Shown: piece after piece, positions 1 through 4,834 of the stretch | Layout: the number at the start of each line of letters is the position of its first letter | Position numbering within the stretch: the stretch's first letter is position 1 | Source of the DNA: Planctomycetaceae bacterium UBA969 | GTDB lineage: Bacteria; Planctomycetota; Planctomycetia; Gemmatales; Gemmataceae | Reading direction: 5' to 3' | NCBI GenBank assembly: GCA_002303765.1 | Contig: DBCB01000193.1 | Span: forward strand, 1-7,854 | DNA length: 7,854 bases | The notes under the pieces: model-generated | The model's input: only the letters and a program-made list of their open reading frames with translations | Databases searched by the model: none | What the model was told of the DNA's origin: nothing | Translations under genes and position numbers: made by a program

Positions 1-90
1 TTGAAAAACCCTGAAGTATCCAAAGGGCAACAAATACAGGATCTCTTCTGGGCTTTAATTAACTCCACGGAGTTCTCATGGAACCATTAG
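1..90 (+). CDS. C-terminal end of a DUF1553-type (PSCyt1/DUF1549/DUF1553) protein, partial
   Basis: Frame 1 is open from the window edge to a TAG at 88-90, giving 29 residues that end in DLFWALINSTEFSWNH. A tail of the form DLFWALxNSxEFxxNH is what I know as the extreme C-terminus of planctomycete DUF1549/DUF1553 proteins. The next gene is a DUF1501 protein, the usual partner of this family, and the two reading frames overlap by 13 bp (78-90), which implies translational coupling in one operon. Only the tail is visible, so domain content and length upstream cannot be judged. The complete relative in this window (4835-7333) ends differently, so this fragment comes from another subfamily. The family assignment rests on the short tail plus the neighbour. 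Confidence 0.8.
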   Translation: MKNPEVSKGQQIQDLFWALINSTEFSWNH

Positions 91-1355
91 GGCGTAGGCC
101 TTTTCTAAAAACTACTGCAACCCTCGCTGGCGCTTCCTGGCTGACACCCGTGGGCCAATGGCTTGCTCGTGCTGCGGATGGCGATGCCCCTGGTGCGCTT
201 CCCTTTAAAAAATCCGCACAAGCTGTAATCGTGTTGTGGTTGCAGGGCGGACCCAGCCAGCTTGAAACTTTTGATCCTCATGCTGATTCAACGATTGCAG
301 GGGGTACAACTAAAATCGCCACCGCTGTAAAAGGCATTTATCTTGCAAGTGGCTTTGAGCGATTAGCGGAAGAAATGGGTTCGGTATCGTTGATTCGTTC
401 CATGATCAGCAAGGAAGGCGATCACGAACGCGGTAGCTACACTTTAAAGACTGGGTTTCGCCCTGATCCTACAGTGATTCATCCATCCCTTGGCGCTGTT
501 GCCTGTCATGAATTAAGCATAGGCAAAGCGGAAATCCCCCGGCATGTGAGTATATTATCATCGCAATGGCCAGCCCGGGGGGGCTATTTGGGTGATAAGT
601 ATGATGCATTTCAGATGACCGATCCAGCGGGGCCAGTACCCGATGCCCAAGCTCATGTGGATTCTAATCGGGAAAAGAGCAGGCTTAAAAGTCTTGGAAT
701 AGTGGAGCAAACTTTTGCAAAAGGGCGCAACAAAAGGGTTGAAGAAACCCAACATAAAAATACCACAAACGCTGCACTCAAGATGATGACATCCGAACAG
801 TTGAAAGCTTTTAATGTTTCGCTTGAGCCACAATCAGTTCAAGATATGTATGGCAATTCTGCCTTTGGAAGGGGATGCCTTGCTGCACGAAGGCTGGTTG
901 AATCTGGGGTGCGATGTGTGGAAGTCACCCTCAATGGTTGGGATACTCACGCTAATAATCACCAATTTTGTAAGACGAACTTAAAGACACTTGACCCTGC
1001 ATTTAGCGGCCTTATTCGTGATCTTCGCCAGCGCAATATGTTAGATAAAACGCTGGTGCTTTGTATGGGCGAGTTCGGCCGTACACCTTCAATCAATCCT
1101 GCTGGCGGTAGGGATCATTGGCCCAGCGGGTTCAGCATTGCATTAGCGGGTGGTGGTATCCATGGCGGGCGTGTAATCGGTGAAACGGATCCCGAAGGAA
1201 AAGCGGAAGTGAAAAACCCTGTACGAGTGCCTGATCTTCATGCCACGGTTTTTGATGCTCTTGGCATTGATTACGATAAGCTAAATCAAACCCCGATAGG
1301 GCGCACCGTAAAGTTCAGCGAAGGCAAGCCTGTACGAGAATTGCTAGATGCGTAA
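78..1355 (+). CDS. DUF1501 family protein, Tat-exported
   Basis: This is a 425-residue DUF1501 (PF07394) protein of normal family length. The family belongs to the alkaline phosphatase/sulfatase-like superfamily, but its substrate is not established. The N-terminus has a twin-arginine signal (RRPFLK, residues 6-11), a hydrophobic stretch and a likely cleavage site near ARA-ADG (about residue 32), so it should be exported folded. Family blocks are in order: LQGGPSQLETFDPH near residues 54-67, the GWDTH block at 287-291, GEFGRTP at 331-337 and GRDHW at 344-348. The Asp, His and Glu residues in the last three blocks are the likely metal or active-site ligands by analogy with the superfamily. The ATG at 78 lies inside the end of the upstream DUF1553 frame, with a GGAG-like sequence about 6 nt before it. 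The gene is intact, and nothing suggests recent transfer. Confidence 0.93.
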   Translation: MEPLGRRPFLKTTATLAGASWLTPVGQWLARAADGDAPGALPFKKSAQAVIVLWLQGGPSQLETFDPHADSTIAGGTTKIATAVKGIYLASGFERLAEEMGSVSLIRSMISKEGDHERGSYTLKTGFRPDPTVIHPSLGAVACHELSIGKAEIPRHVSILSSQWPARGGYLGDKYDAFQMTDPAGPVPDAQAHVDSNREKSRLKSLGIVEQTFAKGRNKRVEETQHKNTTNAALKMMTSEQLKAFNVSLEPQSVQDMYGNSAFGRGCLAARRLVESGVRCVEVTLNGWDTHANNHQFCKTNLKTLDPAFSGLIRDLRQRNMLDKTLVLCMGEFGRTPSINPAGGRDHWPSGFSIALAGGGIHGGRVIGETDPEGKAEVKNPVRVPDLHATVFDALGIDYDKLNQTPIGRTVKFSEGKPVRELLDA

Positions 1356-1443
1356 GGCTTAATCAGAGCCGGAAGCACCTGCGGCGGTGGTCTATTCTTT
1401 TTGCTGCTTGTCTTTCTGGATTCCCCGCATTTGCGAAGAACTC

Positions 1444-1522
1444 CGGTCCCTGAGTTTTAACGGGCAGTTCGGCAAGCTCACTGACCGTATAGAACTCCGG
1501 TCCCTGAGCTTGTCGAAGGGCC
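1444..1522 (+). repeat. Dispersed repeat, copy 1 (three alternating CCCTGAGCTTGTCGAA-type units)
   Basis: Three versions of a roughly 20-bp unit alternate in orientation: plus at 1444-1460, minus at 1468-1487 (ttcggcaagctcactgaccg) and plus at 1498-1517 (cggtccctgagcttgtcgaa). The unit resembles the dispersed sequence CCCTTCGACAAGCTCAGGG, known from many unrelated bacterial genomes. The alternating orientation lets neighbouring units fold into hairpins. The whole block recurs at 1765-1845. Confidence 0.8.
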
Positions 1523-1542
1523 TACTTTCTTTCGGCTCTTAA

Positions 1543-1737
1543 GCCCCGAAGGGGCAAAATGTGATAGCCCGGGGTAAAGCGGAGCGCAACCCCGGGTCAT
1601 AAATCCCCCATCAAATAAGCCCTGAAGGGGCGCGATAATCAGCAACCAAACTCTTTCGCCCTTTCAGGGCTGGGGATTTTATTGTGCCATTTCCCCAGGG
1701 CGTTGCCCTAGGCTATCACATTTTACCCCTTCAGGGC
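1543..1737. repeat. REP-like compound palindrome, about 195 bp
   Basis: The outer arms at 1543-1569 and 1711-1737 are 27 bp each and match as inverted repeats at 25 of 27 positions; both contain the core aaaatgtgatagcc or its complement. Inside are further hairpins: CCCGGGG/CCCCGGG at 1568-1574 and 1590-1596, a central pair at 1601-1632 and 1658-1680 built on agccctgaaggggcg and cgccctttcagggct, and AGGGC-GTT-GCCCT at 1697-1709. Units of the form 'gccctgaaggggcaaaatgtgatagccc' minus the last bases are seen as REP-like repeats in planctomycetes and verrucomicrobia, and such repeats are often mobilised by RAYT transposases. None is encoded in this window. Confidence 0.8.
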
Positions 1738-1764
1738 AAAAGCAATCATACCGCAAGGATTTCC

Positions 1765-1845
1765 CGGTCCCTTGAGCTTAACAGTCAGTTCGGCAAACTC
1801 ACTGACCGTACCGAAACCCCGGTCCCTGAGCTTGCCGAATGGGCC
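1765..1845 (+). repeat. Dispersed repeat, copy 2
   Basis: This block aligns along its full length with 1444-1522, with about a dozen differences. It has the same plus-minus-plus order of the 20-bp unit: plus from 1765, minus at 1789-1808 (ttcggcaaactcactgaccg) and plus at 1820-1839 (cggtccctgagcttgccgaa). The two copies flank the palindrome at 1543-1737 on both sides. Confidence 0.8.
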
Positions 1846-1906
1846 GCGCTCTTTTGTCCACAATGAGCTGCGGATGTAAAAACCGACTATTAAGATATCT
1901 TTTGTC

Positions 1907-1993
1907 TTACAAGCCTGAAGCGCAAGCGAAGGAATAATGTGTGAATAATAAACAGGTATTTGAAGAACCTTCGCTTGCGCTTCAGGCTTGTAA
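1907..1993. repeat. Inverted repeat with 26-bp perfect arms
   Basis: The arms at 1907-1932 and 1968-1993 are exact reverse complements (core gcctgaagcgcaagcgaagg) around a 35-bp AT-rich loop. The outer flanks, agatatctttt on the left and aaagatat on the right, continue the symmetry imperfectly. No T-tract follows, so it is a poor terminator candidate. It looks like another REP-like family, distinct from the element at 1543-1737. Confidence 0.85.
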
Positions 1994-2053
1994 AGATATG
2001 CAATAAAAAGTTGTGTTTAACCTGCTGCTTCGTTTCCGTTTAAAGGCATTCTC

Positions 2054-2137
2054 ACCGCGAAGACGCAAAGATCGCAAAGGAAGACAGGAAATCCGGACTT
2101 GTCTGGTGCTTCATAGCGTACTTAGCGTCTTTGCGGT
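2054..2137. repeat. Imperfect inverted repeat (accgcgaagacgcaaag family)
   Basis: The segment at 2054-2070 (accgcgaagacgcaaag) pairs with 2121-2137 (cttagcgtctttgcggt) at 15 of 17 positions. The sequence 'CTTTGCGTCTTTGCGGT' is a dispersed repeat I know from planctomycete and other environmental genomes. The 50 bp between the arms show no other feature. Confidence 0.65.
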
Positions 2138-2195
2138 AAAGATTCTTGGCTTATGGATTTTTTAAAGAAGAGTAATCATCGGGAAGAAATAAATA

Positions 2196-2366
2196 CAACC
2201 GTCGCTAACGCATCCGGCTCTGAAAGATGTGCCTTCCTTCCGTGGCAAATTCTTCTGCTTACTTCCGTGTCCCTGCTTGTGTCTTTTCCGTGTAAATCCG
2301 TGGCATTCCGTGGCAAATGCTTCTGCTTTCTTGCCCAACCGTCGCTCACGCATCCGGCTCTGAAAG
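2196..2366 (+). repeat. Duplicated segment: two pairs of interspersed direct repeats
   Basis: A 31-bp sequence beginning caaccgtcgct recurs at 2196-2226 and 2336-2366 with one mismatch. Between these copies a 23-bp sequence containing ccgtggcaaat recurs at 2238-2260 and 2307-2329, again with one mismatch. Further partial copies of tccgtgt/tccgtgg lie around 2264-2312. The open frame across this region changes register between repeats and is not credible as a gene. Confidence 0.75.
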
Positions 2367-2399
2367 GCAACTTTCATCAATCATTTTTGTTAATAAAAC

Positions 2400-2442
2400 A
2401 AGAGTGGGGAGTTGCAAATTTAATTGCCACTCCCCACTCTTA
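2400..2442 (-). terminator. Rho-independent terminator of the minus-strand gene
   Basis: The hairpin has a perfect 13-bp stem (2400-2412 with 2429-2441; aagagtggggagt), one mismatch, then a further GCAA/TTGC pairing around an ATTTAA-type loop. Read on the minus strand it is followed by gttttattaac and begins 33 nt after the stop codon of the gene at 2475-3197. The T-run is short, so termination strength is uncertain. It may also stop transcription arriving from the + strand. Confidence 0.65.
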
Positions 2443-2474
2443 CAAAAGAGCATCATGCTCGGTTTAGCAAATGA

Positions 2475-3197
2475 TTAAGCTGCAAGCTTAACCATAACCT
2501 TGCTTGCCGCCCTATCCCTGGCAGCATCAACAAGACCGCGGAATACTTGGATATCCAGCCCTGATGCGGTACCAGAACCTGGGTGCCATTGCACTCCAAC
2601 TGCGTACCAATCATCAGAATTAGATTCGATTCCTTCGACCACGCCATCGAGTGCGGTAGCGGTGATTTTTAATCCCTTGCCCAACTTTTGGATTCCTTTT
2701 CGATGTTCGCTGTTTACAACGATTTCACCTTCGCCGTAAATGTCTGCCATTCTGCTGTCAGGTTGAACAAGGATAGCGTGGCGCAAGCCTCTTTCAGGTG
2801 GGTGTTTGTGTTGGAGGGCTTCGGGTAGTTGTCTGGAAAGATCTTCGAAAACGGTGCCTGCAAGGGCAACATTTAGGGCATGCATACCGTGATCAATTCC
2901 AAGGATTGGAAATTCATTTTGTTTGCAATAAGCGCAAAGCTCTAGAACTTCTTCAGGTAATTGTTCGAGGCCATCAAAGCCTGATACTACCACGCCTTCG
3001 ACTTCTGAAAGTCGGTCTTTCCATTTACCCGTTGCGCCAAAGGGAAGAAGAATAGGGTCAGCATCAGAGGCTTTAAGGCATGCAGTAACACCTGCGTCCC
3101 AAAGTCCGCAGCCATGTTTGCGATCGAGTGGATGGCGATCGACGCCGTAGATACCGATTTTAGTTAGGTTTGCTGGGATAGGCTTAAGCTGGGTCAT
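2475..3197 (-). CDS. PuuD/peptidase C26-like class I glutamine amidotransferase homologue, catalytic residues replaced
   Basis: The 240-residue protein resembles gamma-glutamyl-GABA hydrolases and other peptidase C26 members: VVVSGFDG (69-76), FPILGIDHGMHALNVALAGT (96-115), VNSEHRKGIQKLGKGL (161-176), DGVVEGIES (184-192) and GVQWHP (201-206). In active members the nucleophile elbow reads GICxG; here it is GIDHG with Asp102 replacing Cys. The family's WHPE reads WHPG, so Glu is lost while His205 remains. The triad is therefore incomplete, and glutaminase or hydrolase chemistry by the usual mechanism is unlikely; a binding or regulatory role is possible. The frame is otherwise intact, which argues for selection rather than decay. 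I chose ATG 3197 over the upstream TTG 3224 because AAAGGA lies 8 nt before the ATG. No signal peptide is seen, so it is cytoplasmic. Confidence 0.82.
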   Translation of the reverse strand: MTQLKPIPANLTKIGIYGVDRHPLDRKHGCGLWDAGVTACLKASDADPILLPFGATGKWKDRLSEVEGVVVSGFDGLEQLPEEVLELCAYCKQNEFPILGIDHGMHALNVALAGTVFEDLSRQLPEALQHKHPPERGLRHAILVQPDSRMADIYGEGEIVVNSEHRKGIQKLGKGLKITATALDGVVEGIESNSDDWYAVGVQWHPGSGTASGLDIQVFRGLVDAARDRAASKVMVKLAA

Positions 3198-3205
3198 AAC
3201 AGGAA

Positions 3206-3211
3206 TCCTTT
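3206..3211 (-). promoter_or_regulatory. Ribosome binding site deciding the start of the C26-like gene
   Basis: On the minus strand AAAGGA lies 8 nt before the ATG at 3197. The longer frame from a TTG at 3224 has no comparable site and would begin upstream of or at the likely transcript start. Confidence 0.6.
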
Positions 3212-3224
3212 CCAAAACTGACAA

Positions 3225-3252
3225 AAAATAAAGCAGGCAAATAATCCATCAA
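3225..3252 (-). promoter_or_regulatory. Candidate sigma-70 promoter for the C26-like gene
   Basis: Read on the minus strand, TTGATG (3252-3247) and TATTTT (3230-3225) are separated by 16 bp. Transcription would start near 3218 and leave a leader of about 20 nt before the ATG at 3197. The match to consensus is moderate, and the surrounding DNA is AT-rich, so chance matches are common. Confidence 0.35.
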
Positions 3253-3448
3253 CCTGCATTCGATCAATTAACGAAGAAAGAATTATGATTATCTTGCAGC
3301 TGGAAATCCAGAAGAAAATTGAAAAAGAGTGATAATTTTTGAAAAGGCGTAGTTTTCTTGCTGAAATCGCAGGTAAATATTTTGGAATTTTGCTTTATTA
3401 GATACTTGTTGGGGTGCAATTGTTTCTTAGAATTATCCAATTTAATGA

Positions 3449-3477
3449 TTGCTGGCAATCTTAGTCTGCGGTATTTT
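3449..3477 (+). promoter_or_regulatory. Candidate promoter for the thioredoxin-like gene
   Basis: TTGCTG at 3449-3454 and TATTTT at 3472-3477 are spaced by 17 bp, 59 bp before the start codon. Both boxes are only partial consensus matches. Confidence 0.3.
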
Positions 3478-3521
3478 AGTTAATAAGTCTGGTTTTACTT
3501 TTTCTGTGTTTGATTATCTTT

Positions 3522-3527
3522 AAGGAG
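3522..3527 (+). promoter_or_regulatory. Strong ribosome binding site (AAGGAG)
   Basis: AAGGAG lies 8 nt before the ATG at 3536. It fixes the start upstream of the in-frame TGA and argues that the part before the TGA is translated. No comparable site precedes the internal ATG at 3734. Confidence 0.85.
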
Positions 3528-3535
3528 ATAAAGTT

Positions 3536-4114
3536 ATGAATTTCCGTGGTCCAATAGGAGCTGGCTTGATGCTTGCAATCGCTATTAGCGGTGTGTATGC
3601 AGCAGAGCCGCTTAAATCTGGGCTTGAGGTTGGTAGCAAAAAAATCAGTCCATTCCATCCGTTGAATGTGACTGGCTCTGCTGCAGGTAAACCCCAATGC
3701 CTTGTCTGAGTTAATGGTGGCAACCCGGTAGCTATGATATTCGCACGCAATATTGATAGTTCCCTGACCAGTTTGGTCAAAAAAATTGATGCGGCTACAA
3801 AAGAAAACTCCTCCGCCAAAATGGGCAGCTTTGTTGTCTTCCTCGCTAGCGATGATGATGCAAAGAAGATGGAAGTGTCCTTGCCAGAGTATGCCAAAAA
3901 AGAAAACATTAAATCTCTTGTACTTGCCATTGATAATGTTGCAGGCCCACAAGCTTATAACATTGCCAAGGATGCGGAAGTAACTGTTGTTCTTTACAAC
4001 AAGCGTACCGTAAAGGCTAATTATGCTTTTCGTAAGGGTGAACTGAACGAGAAGGCTGTTGAAGCCATTGTTAAGGACATTCCCAAGATTCTTGAAAAAG
4101 ATGAAAAGAAGTAA
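3536..4114 (+). CDS. Exported thioredoxin-like protein with in-frame TGA; candidate selenoprotein (CxxU)
   Basis: From ATG 3536 the frame runs 57 codons to a TGA at 3707-3709, then continues in the same frame to TAA at 4112-4114: 192 residues if the TGA is read. Residues 1-22 form a signal peptide with likely cleavage at VYA-AEP. The mature part begins with LKSGLEVG and FHPLNVTG, then GKPQCLV-TGA-VNGGNPVAMIFAR. Planctomycete proteins of this type, as I remember them, have CxxC here, so the TGA replaces the second Cys (Cys55, position 58: CxxU). The rest (FVVFLAS, LAIDNVAGPQAYNIAKDAEVTVVLY, VKANYAFRKGEL) reads as an intact thioredoxin-like fold with no other Cys. A strong RBS, a signal peptide and a downstream terminator frame one gene. 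Likely a periplasmic redox protein using selenocysteine; the alternative is a Cys-to-stop mutation or sequencing error. Family call about 0.8, Sec about 0.6. Confidence 0.72.
3735..3755 (+). promoter_or_regulatory. Possible bacterial SECIS-like hairpin
   Basis: In the mRNA, ATATT (3737-3741) pairs with AATAT (3749-3753) and two G-U pairs extend the stem to 7 bp. The loop is cgcacgc (3742-3748) with G as its second base, 33 nt after the TGA. That spacing and the G near the loop start fit the loose consensus described for bacterial SECIS elements. The stem is AU-rich and weak. An alternative hairpin nearer the TGA (GGC/GCT around 3718-3734) lacks a G at the loop start. Confidence 0.3.
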
Positions 4115-4149
4115 GCTAGGGCTTTAAGTTGAATATTTAACCAGACTTG

Positions 4150-4184
4150 CGCCGTTATCTTTGTGGTAACGGCGTTTTTTATTT
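4150..4184 (+). terminator. Rho-independent terminator after the thioredoxin-like gene
   Basis: A perfect 8-bp stem, cgccgtta (4150-4157) with taacggcg (4167-4174), surrounds a 9-nt loop and is followed directly by TTTTTT and more T-rich sequence. It lies 36 nt after the TAA at 4112-4114, so the transcript ends after the full frame, not after the internal TGA. Confidence 0.9.
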
Positions 4185-4253
4185 TAATTTTGATAATATT
4201 TCTCTTCCCATTTACGAATTGAATACAGAGCCATCATTGTTTAGGTGCGTTTT

Positions 4254-4691
4254 ATGCAATCCGCTTGTGATTTGATAAAAAATGATTTGATCGAAGCCAT
4301 TAGGCAGCGTGGGAAATCCGATTCTTACATCGATAGAAGTGAAGAACGGGAAATCTTACAGTTTGCTTTACAAAAAGGCTTGATGTTGGACCAAGGTCAT
4401 ATGATCCTTCTCGAAGTGTGTGGGCAAAGCCATTACATTGTGGAAAGCCACTTGCTCGAAGATCTTTTGGAGCAAATTAAAAGCTTTGCCAAAGGTGGTA
4501 ATGGCCTCACCGAAAAGTTCTTTCTTGAACTTACCAAAACGCTTCTTTCCAATTCCAAAGGTTATTTGCAAACCCAGAATGCCCAAGAAATGATCATTGC
4601 CTTGATTGAGGATAATGGATTTGAGATCGAAACAGGTTTTTTTGGCAGCAACTGGTTTTTGAAAATAAAGAAGAGCCTAAAGCTAGCCTAG
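4254..4691 (+). CDS. Hypothetical protein, small helical
   Basis: I do not recognise this 145-residue protein. It has no signal peptide or membrane segment and should be cytoplasmic. The composition predicts mostly helices: an N-terminal helix (SACDLIKNDLIEAIRQRG, 3-20), then YIDRSEEREILQFALQKGL (25-43), a middle amphipathic region with HLLEDLLEQIKSFA (66-79), and a C-terminal part ending in an aromatic, basic segment (FFGSNWFLKIKKSLK, 129-143). The DRSEERE acidic stretch followed by helices vaguely recalls TerB-like or other all-helical folds, but no catalytic motif is visible. The frame can begin at GTG 4245, but ATG 4254 has AGG about 8 nt upstream and is preferred. It follows the terminator at 4150-4184 and so needs its own promoter, which I cannot place. 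Confidence 0.65.
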   Translation: MQSACDLIKNDLIEAIRQRGKSDSYIDRSEEREILQFALQKGLMLDQGHMILLEVCGQSHYIVESHLLEDLLEQIKSFAKGGNGLTEKFFLELTKTLLSNSKGYLQTQNAQEMIIALIEDNGFEIETGFFGSNWFLKIKKSLKLA

Positions 4692-4756
4692 TTTTGTTCC
4701 AGTATTCATTTAGATACCCCTGCCAGCCCTAATAATTATTTGAAGTTGAGATGCTG

Positions 4757-4762
4757 TATAAT
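4757..4762 (+). promoter_or_regulatory. Candidate -10 box (TATAAT) before the PSCyt1/DUF1553 gene
   Basis: A perfect TATAAT lies 72 nt before the ATG at 4835 in the 143-bp gap after the hypothetical gene. The nearest TTGAAG (4740-4745) is only 11 bp upstream, too close for a -35 box, and nothing convincing lies at 16-18 bp. The gene start is therefore plausible but the promoter is unproven. Confidence 0.35.
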
Positions 4763-4834
4763 ATTTGTTAGTATGATTGTGCTGCCCTATTCTTCTGAAT
4801 ATGCCTCTTTTTCTGAATCTTTTACCGGGTTTAT

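Larger units (their letters stand above)
1356..2474. other. Gene-free repeat-rich intergenic region
   Basis: These 1.1 kb between the DUF1501 gene and the convergent minus-strand gene hold no convincing coding sequence. The short open frames here run through palindromes and repeated units and lack family resemblance or good ribosome sites. The region instead contains, in order, a direct repeat (1444-1522), a compound palindrome (1543-1737), a second copy of the direct repeat (1765-1845), a 26-bp perfect inverted repeat (1907-1993), an imperfect inverted repeat (2054-2137), a tandem-like duplicated segment (2196-2366) and a terminator hairpin (2400-2442). I see no transposase, tRNA or rRNA in it. 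It looks like a place where several dispersed repeat families have accumulated between two convergent transcription units. Confidence 0.8.
3231..3535. other. AT-rich divergent intergenic region
   Basis: This stretch separates the minus-strand C26-like gene from the plus-strand thioredoxin-like gene. It holds weak promoter-like elements for both directions and the strong ribosome site of the latter. I see no RNA gene, riboswitch or repeat in it. The minus-strand open frame at 3264-3458 is low-complexity and Lys/Asn/Phe-rich, as expected of AT-rich non-coding DNA. Confidence 0.6.

Noticed and set aside
1386..1410. Terminator after the first DUF1501 gene
   Set aside because: The cacc/ggtg pairing is only about 4 bp, and the T-rich stretch is separated from it.
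1684..1866. 60-codon open frame on the + strand
   Set aside because: It runs through the right arm of the palindrome and repeat copy 2, so the translation is repeat DNA.
1444..2366. CRISPR array
   Set aside because: The repeats are of several kinds, vary in orientation and spacing, and have no regular unique spacers or cas genes nearby.
2153..2467. 104-codon open frame on the + strand
   Set aside because: It spans the duplicated direct repeats and the terminator hairpin and resembles no protein family.
3198..3224. TTG start at 3224 for the C26-like protein
   Set aside because: AAAGGA lies 8 nt before the ATG at 3197, and the candidate transcript start would fall at or after the TTG.
3536..3709. 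Simple pseudogene reading of the thioredoxin-like gene
   Set aside because: Not fully excluded. The only lesion is a TGA at a redox Cys position, with no frameshift or other stop, and the promoter-side and terminator-side signals are intact, so I favour selenocysteine.
3476..3952. 158-codon open frame on the - strand
   Set aside because: It lies antisense to the thioredoxin-like gene, whose signal peptide and motifs are clear on the + strand.
3734..4114. Separate gene starting at the ATG 3734
   Set aside because: It is in the same frame as 3536, has no ribosome site, lacks a signal peptide and begins in the middle of the conserved PVAMIFAR block. It is the back half of the gene interrupted by TGA.
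4245..4253. GTG start at 4245 for the hypothetical protein
   Set aside because: The ATG at 4254 has AGG at a suitable distance and the preceding three codons add nothing recognisable.
4740..4762. Full promoter TTGAAG plus TATAAT
   Set aside because: The boxes are only 11 bp apart, too close for sigma-70; only the -10-like box was kept, at low confidence.
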